Of a DNA stretch of 64,000 nt, positions 1 through 6,623 are shown piece after piece. The notes beneath the pieces are model-generated. The model had not been told where the DNA came from, did no database searches, and worked only from the letters and a program-made list of their open reading frames with translations. The position numbers and the translations under genes are program-made. The stretch comes from Bacillus sp. ISL-55. Its GTDB lineage: Bacteria; Bacillota; Bacilli; Bacillales; Cytobacillaceae. The stretch lies in NCBI RefSeq assembly GCF_018613155.1, contig NZ_JAGGQU010000037.1:1-64000 (forward strand), in the 5' to 3' direction. Numbering within the stretch: the stretch's first letter is position 1; the number at the start of each line of letters is the position of its first letter.

Positions 1-44
1 GCGGAGCGATTTCGTTCTTCTTGTGTTTCAGAAATTGCGAATTA

Positions 45-62
45 GGGACGATTCACGTCTCA
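45..62. repeat. Short intergenic repeat, copy 1 (GGGACGRTTC family)
   Basis: GGGACG, a short centre and GTCTC form a small imperfect inverted repeat. Related copies lie at 6586-6604 and 25053-25071, where the ends are a perfect GGGAC/GTCCC pair. It looks like a REP-type intergenic element. This is the most diverged copy. Confidence 0.4.
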
Positions 63-84
63 CAGAATTTGAACATATGACCTT

Positions 85-146
85 GGAGCGGTTTTTCAAA
101 ACCGGAGGACCGTTCCCGCTTTTTTAAAATGGAAGGTGTGGAGAAC
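85..146 (+). promoter_or_regulatory. Duplicated hairpin leader, copy 1
   Basis: A 7-bp stem (CGGTTTT/AAAACCG, 89-104) is followed by a GGACCGTTCC-like block, a T-run and the ribosome site GGAAGGTGTGGAG. The same order of elements recurs at 947-1002 before the second lipoprotein gene. There the stem differs in length but still pairs. Function is unknown; RNA-level control or an attenuator is possible. Confidence 0.45.
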
Positions 147-884
147 TTGAAGAAGTGGATCATGTTGACTGTGAAAATATTAATGGTAGTTATGGTTGGA
201 GCAGGATGCATGAGTTCCGAAAGCAAGGTTATCAAGCACTTGGAAAATAAATATGATGAGAAATTTAAAGTAGAAGATGTTGATAAGGCTAGTGCATTAT
301 TCCCTTCTCTCTCTGGGAAAGACAAAATTTTCGCCTATCCAGAAGGAAAACCTGAGCAATTATTTGTAGCGGGTGAAAGCCAGAACAAAGAAGGGGAAAT
401 ATACGATACTTATATACTGGCCAAATGGGGAGAAGAGCTGGAAGAGACTATGGAGCAGGAAGTGAAAAAACAAATTCCTGATGTTAGCGACTTTAAGATT
501 TATCTACGTATAGCAGATAGTAAATACGATGAGAGTATGATGGATACTTCCATATATGATTACCTAAAGAATATTAATAAGGAAGTTGACGTTGTACTGG
601 TTGCTGCTATAAAAACCTCTGGCCAACCAGACATTAAGCCTTACAATGAAGGACTATATAATTTATACCAAAAGTTAAAAAGCCTAAACACAGATTTTTA
701 TACACTCTCAGTTGGGTTTGTAGAAGATTCCTTGAATAGTGACGAGTATATAAGGACCTCCAATGGGAACAATACTCCATGGTCTAATTTAAAGGGAGTA
801 TATGGAGCTGTAGTTGTAAACGATAGCTTTCAAATAAGTAAACCTGAGGGTATGAACGAATATTATGAGGTTTATGAGGAGTAA
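129..884 (+). CDS. Putative lipoprotein, paralogue A (candidate T7SS immunity lipoprotein)
   Basis: This encodes a 251-residue exported lipoprotein of a family I cannot name with confidence. A Lys-rich start and hydrophobic stretch lead to the lipobox-like MVGAGC, so the mature protein would begin at that Cys, tethered outside the membrane. The ribosome site GGAAGGTGTGGAG sits just before TTG 147, so TTG 147 (245 residues) is a better start than ATG 129. The next gene is a clear paralogue: both share the LKKWI start, the CMSSE sequence after the lipobox and a late YIRTS motif. Together they precede a T7SS-type lipase. In staphylococci a lipoprotein neutralises the T7SS lipase TslA, so an immunity role is a reasonable inference but is not shown by the sequence. 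Confidence 0.75.
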   Translation: MEGVENLKKWIMLTVKILMVVMVGAGCMSSESKVIKHLENKYDEKFKVEDVDKASALFPSLSGKDKIFAYPEGKPEQLFVAGESQNKEGEIYDTYILAKWGEELEETMEQEVKKQIPDVSDFKIYLRIADSKYDESMMDTSIYDYLKNINKEVDVVLVAAIKTSGQPDIKPYNEGLYNLYQKLKSLNTDFYTLSVGFVEDSLNSDEYIRTSNGNNTPWSNLKGVYGAVVVNDSFQISKPEGMNEYYEVYEE

Positions 885-946
885 TAACAAGCATATAAGG
901 ACAAATGATAACTCTCGAGTGCCGATTAGTTAGAATACAGGATCTA

Positions 947-1002
947 GGGGCGGTTTTTAAACCGGACGGTCCCTGTTTTTTAAAACGGAAGGTGTGGAGA
1001 AC
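947..1002 (+). promoter_or_regulatory. Duplicated hairpin leader, copy 2
   Basis: The stem CGGTTT/AAACCG (951-964), a GGACGGTCC palindrome, a T-run and the same ribosome site repeat the leader at 85-146. The pairing is kept although the bases around the loop differ. This suggests the gene and its leader were duplicated as a unit. Confidence 0.45.
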
Positions 1003-1782
1003 TTGAAGAAGTGGATCAAGCTGACTGCGGCAATTTTATTCGTAATTATGGGAGGTGCGGGGTGTATGAGTTCGGAGAATAAGGTTTTAGCTAAATTAGA
1101 AGAAAAGTATAACCAAAAGTTCTCAATAGAAGGAGTCAAAGAAGGCAGCAAGGCTTTTGCTCAAATGTATGGTAAGGATAAGCTGACTGTGCATCCGGAA
1201 GGGAATCCTGAGGTAGTTTTTCTGGCGCAAGAGGACAAAGATGACAAAGAATTTGTGAATGATAATTATGTCCTAGCTAAGTGGGCTGAAGAATTAAAAG
1301 CAAAGCTTGCGGATCAAATTGAGAAAGAACTCCCTCCCGGAACTCCGTACAAAGTTTTATTGAGAATTGCGCCAGATAAATATGATAAGTCCATGGTTAA
1401 TATGTCATTTGATGAGTATTTAGAAAAAGGCTATCAAGATTTTTCTGTGGTTTTAAAGGCAGGTATTAAGACGGAAGGCAAACCAGAGGTTAGTCAATTT
1501 AACGAAAATATTTATAACTTGTACAACTTGATGAAATCTGTAGGAACAGAAAGATATACAGTTTCAGTAGGGTTCGTTGACAATTCAGAAGATATCTCAG
1601 ATTACATAAGGACATCACTTGTAAATAATATTGCCTGGTCAAATTTAAAAGCTAAAGTTTATGGTGAAGTTAATGTAGATTACCGTTTTGATCCAGAAAA
1701 CAATTCGGGAATGGTTGATGAGTCGCTTGTACTAACCGGACCCGAAAGAATAGCTGTTAATTACCAGCCATTCGGGGAGTGA
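994..1782 (+). CDS. Putative lipoprotein, paralogue B (candidate T7SS immunity lipoprotein)
   Basis: This 262-residue protein is a tandem paralogue of the preceding gene. It has the LKKWIKL start, a hydrophobic segment and the lipobox-like MGGAGC, and then aligns along its length with paralogue A. Conserved stretches include YxLAKWxEEL, YxxLLRIAxxKYD and YIRTS. GTG 994 and TTG 1003 are both possible starts; TTG is better spaced from GGAAGGTGTGGAG. It ends 4 bases before the lipase gene, so the two are very probably co-transcribed. The divergence between the copies would fit two immunity variants, or one immunity and one accessory protein. No enzyme motif is visible. Confidence 0.75.
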   Translation: MENLKKWIKLTAAILFVIMGGAGCMSSENKVLAKLEEKYNQKFSIEGVKEGSKAFAQMYGKDKLTVHPEGNPEVVFLAQEDKDDKEFVNDNYVLAKWAEELKAKLADQIEKELPPGTPYKVLLRIAPDKYDKSMVNMSFDEYLEKGYQDFSVVLKAGIKTEGKPEVSQFNENIYNLYNLMKSVGTERYTVSVGFVDNSEDISDYIRTSLVNNIAWSNLKAKVYGEVNVDYRFDPENNSGMVDESLVLTGPERIAVNYQPFGE

Positions 1783-1786
1783 TTAG

Positions 1787-3199
1787 ATGTCCTTGGATAA
1801 ATTGACAGACGAAGAAAAAAGTATTCTTTTGCAGTTATCATATTTGGATTTGCCGCCCGAACTTACTGTTAGTGATAAATCAACTCTTACCATTGATGAG
1901 GTGTTAATACAAATATCTGATAACGAAATAGAAGTCGATTCTGATCGATTTGACAATATAAAAAACTTCCTAAGAGATAATCCAAATACCAGCCTTAAAG
2001 ATATTAAATTAACAGGCTACCAAAATCACAACCCAAACGAGGCGAACAATACAGAGGGTGAATCAGACGCCGGTTTCGTTGGCTATGCAATCAAAGATGG
2101 TGAAGGTAATGGTGCAGTGTTATTCCGCGGCAGTGAGAATCCCTTTAATTGGGGCCATCTTAAAACAGATTGGGGAGGGAATTTAGCCGCTGGTATGAGT
2201 ATTGAAACCAAGCAGCATGACGAAGCTCTCGCCTTTTATGAAGCAAATATGAAGAACCTGGATGGAGACATCACGATTTATGGTCATTCTAAAGGCGGAA
2301 ACCTTGGTTCATGGGTTTTTGTGAATAATTATCAAGATTCAAATGTCAATGCCTATATCTTAAATGGGGCTCCACTTTGGTGGTTTGATTTAGATGAGGG
2401 TCAGAAAAATGCGATGAAAGGTGATCGTTTTACCTTCATCACTTTTAATGGAGATATCGTATCCCATCTGGGATTTGCCCCGTATGTTGATAAGATTGTG
2501 TCGATCAATAAACAGCATGGAGATTATTGGGATCCGTTTTATCCGCATTATGAGACCAGCGGAGTATACAACAAGGATGGCAGTTTCGCATCAGCTCGAA
2601 GTGCGGATACATGGGGAGTAGCCGATATGGCTTTGGATGTGTTCCATTCACTTGGCAGTATGCGGGATTACTTACCAAGGCAGATTGCCAAGGCATGGAT
2701 AGTAATCGGCGCAGCGACGTTGGACATTATTTATAACACCTGGCAGGGAATAGTCGAACAGGCCAATTATGTAAAAGAGCAGGCATTAATGTATATTTCT
2801 AAAATACAACAAACCGGGCGGGAATTAGTTGGCAAGGTGAGTAAATTCTTTGAAACTGTTGCCATGCGGGCAAAAAGCTTTATAACAAAAGTCATTGATT
2901 ATATGAACGGCAACAACTTCCCAATCGAACCCTATATAAAAGTAGACATCCCAAGGCTGTTCTACTATGCAAACCGTCTGCGATCGGTGCAAAGGCGGAT
3001 CGCCCAGCTCAATGACATGATTGATGATTTATACTGGGAAGCGGGTGTCATGGGACTGGATAATGTCCTCGCAGCGGATATCGCCTCATCCTTCGATATC
3101 CGGATTCCAGAAAGCATCAATTACCTGAACCGGACGGCGGAACTTTTACAGCAGAATGAGAGGTATCTCGCCGGAAAAGCCGGTTCAATCAGGGGGTAA
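1787..3199 (+). CDS. Lipase-like T7SS effector with N-terminal catalytic domain and C-terminal helical domain
   Basis: This is a 470-residue alpha/beta-hydrolase of the Mbeg1-like/DUF2974 kind. The nucleophile elbow is GHSKGG with Ser168. Asp223 (FNGDIVS) and His254 (YPHYETSG) are good candidates for the rest of the triad. There is no signal peptide. Residues 290-470 are predominantly helical and end in an amphipathic region (about 375-465), which resembles the targeting domain of LXG toxins but at the opposite end. This matches the reversed layout of Staphylococcus aureus TslA, a T7SS-secreted phospholipase with small helical partners and a lipoprotein antagonist. Here lipoproteins lie upstream and small helical/WXG100 proteins downstream. 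Secretion by T7SS and phospholipase activity are inferred. Confidence 0.75.
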   Translation: MSLDKLTDEEKSILLQLSYLDLPPELTVSDKSTLTIDEVLIQISDNEIEVDSDRFDNIKNFLRDNPNTSLKDIKLTGYQNHNPNEANNTEGESDAGFVGYAIKDGEGNGAVLFRGSENPFNWGHLKTDWGGNLAAGMSIETKQHDEALAFYEANMKNLDGDITIYGHSKGGNLGSWVFVNNYQDSNVNAYILNGAPLWWFDLDEGQKNAMKGDRFTFITFNGDIVSHLGFAPYVDKIVSINKQHGDYWDPFYPHYETSGVYNKDGSFASARSADTWGVADMALDVFHSLGSMRDYLPRQIAKAWIVIGAATLDIIYNTWQGIVEQANYVKEQALMYISKIQQTGRELVGKVSKFFETVAMRAKSFITKVIDYMNGNNFPIEPYIKVDIPRLFYYANRLRSVQRRIAQLNDMIDDLYWEAGVMGLDNVLAADIASSFDIRIPESINYLNRTAELLQQNERYLAGKAGSIRG

Positions 3200-3202
3200 A
3201 CA

Positions 3203-3394
3203 ATGGATCCGAAAGTGAGAAGCAAGATTAACAGGATTGCGGCGGAAGCGAACGCGATCGCCCGTGAGCTGGAGGATATCTCGAATGGCCTCAGTCATGA
3301 ATTCAAGGGGATTGGCTCGGTAAAAGCTGCATCAGGATTGCGGCGTTCTGCGGAGAAATACCGCTATGTAAGCTATAAGTTAAGAAGAATATGA
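3203..3394 (+). CDS. Small helical protein, candidate targeting partner of the lipase
   Basis: This 63-residue basic protein begins 4 bases after the lipase stop codon. It appears to be two helices with a short glycine-containing turn around residues 34-40. It has no signal peptide, no membrane segment and no WXG motif. T7SS LXG-type toxins usually need small helical partner proteins that pair with the targeting domain, and this gene sits where such a partner would be expected. The assignment rests on size, predicted helices and position only. ATG 3203 overlaps no other strong start. Confidence 0.6.
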   Translation: MDPKVRSKINRIAAEANAIARELEDISNGLSHEFKGIGSVKAASGLRRSAEKYRYVSYKLRRI

Positions 3395-3429
3395 CTCTAT
3401 TGGACATCACTTGAAAGGAGGTGGAAAGA

Positions 3430-3732
3430 ATGGCAAGATCGATCACTGTTGAACCAGCAAAGCTTGAAACGACTGCTAACAAGATTGACCAGCAGGCAGC
3501 TGATTACGAAAGAAATTACAAAGCTCTTTTCAACGAAGTCGAAGCGATGGCGGCTGCTTGGCAGGGAGCTGATAACCAGGCTTACACTGCACAAATCAAA
3601 GGCTTCATGGACGACTTCAACAAAATGACTCAGTTGATGAGACAGTACTCAGAGTTCCTGAAGATGAGCGCGAAGACCTACCGCGACACTCAGAGCGAAG
3701 TCATTAACCAGGCTAAGAGATTGAGCAACTAA
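3430..3732 (+). CDS. WXG100 family protein 1
   Basis: This is a 100-residue WXG100 (EsxA-like) protein. Two helices flank a central WQG at AAAWQGADNQAY, and the C terminus carries the YxxxxxE-type region typical of secreted WXG proteins. A strong ribosome site (AAGGAGG) is spaced 8 bases from ATG 3430, which decides the start over GTG 3421. Proteins of this family form four-helix dimers and are exported by the EssC/YukB ATPase. The machinery is not in this window, so the genome must supply it elsewhere. The gene lies between the lipase partner gene and a second WXG100 gene. Confidence 0.9.
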   Translation: MARSITVEPAKLETTANKIDQQAADYERNYKALFNEVEAMAAAWQGADNQAYTAQIKGFMDDFNKMTQLMRQYSEFLKMSAKTYRDTQSEVINQAKRLSN

Positions 3733-3762
3733 TCCATAACATAACGCAGGAGGTGAAATACA

Positions 3763-4065
3763 TTGGCAGGAGATGGAATCAAAATCTCGCTCGGCGAGGT
3801 TAGCAAAACGGCGGGCCAAATCCGCACCCTGAATCAGCAATTATCTACTAGATTAGAAGAAATCAAGAAAGACATGAACGCACTAGCGTCATCATGGAAC
3901 TCCGACGCATCCAACACAATCCGCGGCAACTTCAACTCACTTGCACCACGATTTGAAGAATATCGCCAGGTCGTCGACAGCTACGCCAAATTCTTGGATA
4001 ACACTGTCACAAACTACAACACTGCAGAAACAGCGATCAACAACAACGCCAGCTCTTTTAAGTAA
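3763..4065 (+). CDS. WXG100-like protein 2 (variant WNS motif)
   Basis: This is a 100-residue helical hairpin protein of the WXG100 superfamily. The turn reads SSWNSDAS, with Ser in place of the canonical Gly, as in some partners of heterodimeric WXG pairs. It starts at TTG with GGAGG 9 bases upstream. It lies 30 bases after WXG100 protein 1, and the similar lengths and adjacency suggest the two form a heterodimer. An N-terminal GIKISLGEVSKTAG segment resembles other Firmicute Esx-like proteins. The exact partner is an inference. Confidence 0.85.
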   Translation: MAGDGIKISLGEVSKTAGQIRTLNQQLSTRLEEIKKDMNALASSWNSDASNTIRGNFNSLAPRFEEYRQVVDSYAKFLDNTVTNYNTAETAINNNASSFK

Positions 4066-4068
4066 GCA

Positions 4069-4122
4069 TTTTTTACAGAGGGGAAGGGGCAAGCAGCTGG
4101 TGCAGTTTGCCCTTCTGTAAAA
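4069..4122 (+). terminator. Long imperfect hairpin after the WXG100 genes
   Basis: TTTTACAGA pairs with TCTGTAAAA, and inside it AAGGGGCAA pairs imperfectly with TTTGCCCTT. The loop holds CAGCTG. No long U-run follows, so it is an unusual terminator or an RNA-stability hairpin at the end of the toxin and partner genes. Confidence 0.5.
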
Positions 4123-4151
4123 TAAACCCCTGTGACATGGCGGCAAGCATT

Positions 4152-4270
4152 CAACGGGGATTATCTGTGAGTCAACGGGGATTATCAGTTAATCAACAGG
4201 GATTATCCATCATCCAACGGGGATTATCCGCAGTATAACGGGGATTAAAAGCGGTGCAACGGGTAATATT
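4152..4270. repeat. Phased array A: six copies of CAACGGGGATTATC at exactly 21 bp
   Basis: Copies start at 4152, 4173, 4194, 4215, 4236 and 4257, so every step is 21 bases. The first four keep the 14-base word almost perfectly; the fifth and sixth decay. The 7-base spacers differ completely. Twenty-one bases is two DNA turns, so all words face the same side of the helix. It lies between the WXG100 genes and the FHA gene. Confidence 0.85.
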
Positions 4271-4296
4271 AGCAGTTGTCCTGGGAGATGCGAGTC

Positions 4297-4391
4297 CAAC
4301 CGTCGAAAAAAGGTGACCAACCGTTGATAAAATCACCTCGACCGTCGATTAATGTACTTTAACCGTCGATACTAGACCTTCAACCGTTGAT
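4297..4391. repeat. Phased array B: five copies of CAACCGTCGAT at exactly 21 bp
   Basis: Copies start at 4297, 4318, 4339, 4360 and 4381, again with exact 21-base steps. Consensus is YAACCGTYGATA with variable spacers. It follows array A, but the 40-base offset between the arrays breaks the phase. The word is different apart from a shared CAAC. Nothing else is visible in the 420-base gap before the FHA gene. Confidence 0.85.
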
Positions 4392-4488
4392 ATAAGGGTC
4401 CCAGTCAAAAACAAATCGCATTTTTGCTGAAAAAACTAGGGCGGACAGGCCAAAACCATACATAAATTCAAATTGGAGTCGAAAAGCA

Positions 4489-5805
4489 ATGATCAAACAT
4501 GCGGATTTTAAATTAGAAAGCTATGGAATTTCGAAATTCCTTTATTTTCATGCTGGAAGCAAGGCAGACATCGATGGCAGCCAGGTTGAGCTTTTGAGAA
4601 CGAGCCGAATTCCGGGAATTCTGCCATGTGCTGCGATTCTTGAAGGGGATAACTGCTTTCTTCGCTATGACATGATTTCCGATAACACGCTTGAGATGCT
4701 GAATTCCACGCCAGCAACGAAAGAACAGCTATACAATAGCTTCCTCAACATTGCCGAAACACTGGTGGATGCCCAAGCTAGCGGCATGGATATCGAGAAC
4801 TTCGTGTTCAGCCAGCGTGACATCTTTATTGATAATTTTTCAAACAGATTAGTTTTTATCTACCTTCCTGTAAAAAATAATGTTTTTGAAAAGGTATCAC
4901 TTAAAGACTTTTTGCGTGAATTGCTCTTATCGGCTCCTTACGATGAAACCGATGACGCCGCATTTTTTATCAAACTCCATAACTATCTGGTCGAGACAGA
5001 CGATGTCTCTCCGGAACATCTGCTGGAAAAAATGAATGAATTGGTCGGAGATGAAACACTCGTACGGCAGCCTTATAAGATGCCTGAAAAGCCGAAGCAG
5101 GAAGCAGCAACATCGGCACCTGTCCAAACAGATGAAGAAAGCATAACGGAAGAACCAGAGCTTGAAACACCATCCATCAACCCGAACTTCTACAGCCCGG
5201 GCAGCGAGGTCCACACCATGAAAACAAGCGTCGACAATGGCGTGCTGACTTCTGAGTATACAAGCCAGAAAAAGGACGTAAAAACAGGCCGCAAGCTTGA
5301 AATCGAGGAAGAAGTTAACTACAAGCGGATTACCAGGGCGGAGCTTGGAGAGAACAATACGCTGTTAAGAGATGCGGCGAAACTAGGTGGCGGCACATCA
5401 ATCAACATCCAGCCAGCCTTGTCCAGCAGTGAGCCAGAGCACGAGGGCACCACGGTACTTGGCGTAATGGCAAATGAGGACGAGGGAACGACGACTCTTG
5501 GCCATTCCAGCCGCAGGCCGTTTTTGCTGGCAGTCTCCAAGAATGAAAAAATCACGATTGCCAAGGACTTTTTTAAAATTGGCCGGGATCCGATGAGAGC
5601 GGACTTTGCCTCTGAAAACAAAGTAATCGGCCGGGTGCATGCTCACGTGATCATATCGAACGGCGAATATTTCCTGGAGGACAATCACTCAACCAACGGC
5701 AGCTACGTAAACGGCGTGAAGTTGTCACCAAAGGAAAAAGTCAAAATCAAACACGAAGATAAAATCAAGCTCGCGAATGAGGAATTCGTCTTCAGGCTTT
5801 ATTAA
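4489..5805 (+). CDS. FHA-domain protein with N-terminal DUF6382-like domain
   Basis: This 438-residue cytosolic protein probably binds phosphothreonine. Residues 1-190 resemble the DUF6382 domain that often precedes FHA in Firmicutes. A linker rich in Glu, Pro and Lys follows. The FHA domain spans about 345-438 with the expected loops GRDPMRAD (365), GRVHAH (381) and NHSTNGSYVNG (399). Just before it are two motifs, EGTTVLG (Thr321/322) and EGTTTLG (Thr334-336). These match the Thr motifs in the membrane protein at 8797 and resemble the ETT switch of mycobacterial GarA. Phosphorylation by the kinase encoded two genes downstream, with intramolecular FHA binding, is a good model. The gene is 15 bases upstream of the PP2C gene. 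Confidence 0.85.
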   Translation: MIKHADFKLESYGISKFLYFHAGSKADIDGSQVELLRTSRIPGILPCAAILEGDNCFLRYDMISDNTLEMLNSTPATKEQLYNSFLNIAETLVDAQASGMDIENFVFSQRDIFIDNFSNRLVFIYLPVKNNVFEKVSLKDFLRELLLSAPYDETDDAAFFIKLHNYLVETDDVSPEHLLEKMNELVGDETLVRQPYKMPEKPKQEAATSAPVQTDEESITEEPELETPSINPNFYSPGSEVHTMKTSVDNGVLTSEYTSQKKDVKTGRKLEIEEEVNYKRITRAELGENNTLLRDAAKLGGGTSINIQPALSSSEPEHEGTTVLGVMANEDEGTTTLGHSSRRPFLLAVSKNEKITIAKDFFKIGRDPMRADFASENKVIGRVHAHVIISNGEYFLEDNHSTNGSYVNGVKLSPKEKVKIKHEDKIKLANEEFVFRLY

Positions 5806-5820
5806 AGGGGGGAACAAAAG

Positions 5821-6609
5821 ATGACATTTCAAGTGGCCTACTATACGGACATTGGAATCAAGAAGAAAACCAATCAAGACGGCCTTCTATTAAAAACAGC
5901 CAGGACCCCAGAGGGTGAAATCGGCTTGTTCGTCATCTGCGACGGAATGGGCGGCCTTTCCCACGGTGAGCTGGCGAGTGCGACGGTAATTAGAGGGATG
6001 TCACACTGGTTTGACAACGACCTTCCGGAAATGCTGGAGGCAGGAATCGCGGAAAGTGATATTCCTGGCCGGCTTGAGGAGCGCATTCGCGAGCTGAACA
6101 AAAAGATCATTGATTATGGCGAGACTTCGAATATCAAACTCGGGACAACGATCACAGCCTTGCTCATCCTCCACAAGCAATATTTCATTTTACAAATCGG
6201 GGACAGCAGGGCGTACAGCATCAGTGACCAGCTTGTAAAATTGACCGAAGACCAGACGCTCGTAGAACGCGAGCTGCAGCGAGGCAATATTACCGCAGAA
6301 CAGGCAAGGATTGATTCGCGTCGGAATGTACTGCTCCAATGCGTTGGCGCCACAAAGGACATCAACGTCGTCATCACATCCGGCGAAGTAGAAAGCGGAA
6401 CAATGTTTATGCTTTGCACAGACGGATTTTACCATGAAATCAGCGATGAAGAAATGCTCACAAACCTTAATCCGCAACATTTCACCAGTGAAAAAACCAT
6501 GAAAGAAAAGCTCGTTCAACTCGTCGAGCTCGCAAAAAAACGCCAGGAAACAGATAATATCTCGATTCTGCTGGCAAGGGACATGGGGACGGTTCTCGCG
6601 TCCCACTAA
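5821..6609 (+). CDS. PP2C-type Ser/Thr protein phosphatase
   Basis: This is a 262-residue PPM/PP2C phosphatase of the PrpC/Stp1 type. It shows metal-binding motifs near the start (TNQDG and CDGMGG), a central TTI segment, GDSRAY, LTEDQTL and the final TDNISIL. It should remove phosphate from Thr/Ser residues, with two Mn/Mg ions at the active site, and so oppose the adjacent kinase. A very strong ribosome site (GGGGGG) precedes ATG. The last codons coincide with a GGGAC/GTCCC repeat (6586-6604), so the C-terminal residues (DMGTVLASH) appear to come from that element. It lies in a tight FHA-phosphatase-kinase order typical of phospho-signalling operons. Confidence 0.92.
   Translation: MTFQVAYYTDIGIKKKTNQDGLLLKTARTPEGEIGLFVICDGMGGLSHGELASATVIRGMSHWFDNDLPEMLEAGIAESDIPGRLEERIRELNKKIIDYGETSNIKLGTTITALLILHKQYFILQIGDSRAYSISDQLVKLTEDQTLVERELQRGNITAEQARIDSRRNVLLQCVGATKDINVVITSGEVESGTMFMLCTDGFYHEISDEEMLTNLNPQHFTSEKTMKEKLVQLVELAKKRQETDNISILLARDMGTVLASH
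6586..6604. repeat. Short intergenic repeat, copy 2 (inside the PP2C 3' end)
   Basis: GGGAC and GTCCC flank GGTTCTCGC. The copy at 25053-25071 has the same 19-base layout. Here the element supplies the last codons of the phosphatase gene, so it has been absorbed into coding sequence. Confidence 0.5.
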
Positions 6610-6623
6610 ATGGGGTTTATTGG

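Noticed and set aside
129-4065. Complete T7SS machinery in the window
   Set aside because: No EssC/YukB ATPase, EssB/YukC, EsaA/YueB or YukD-like gene is visible; only substrates and partners are present.
4152-4391. Arrays A and B as a CRISPR array
   Set aside because: Repeat words are 11-14 bases and spacers 7-10, far shorter than CRISPR; no cas gene is nearby.
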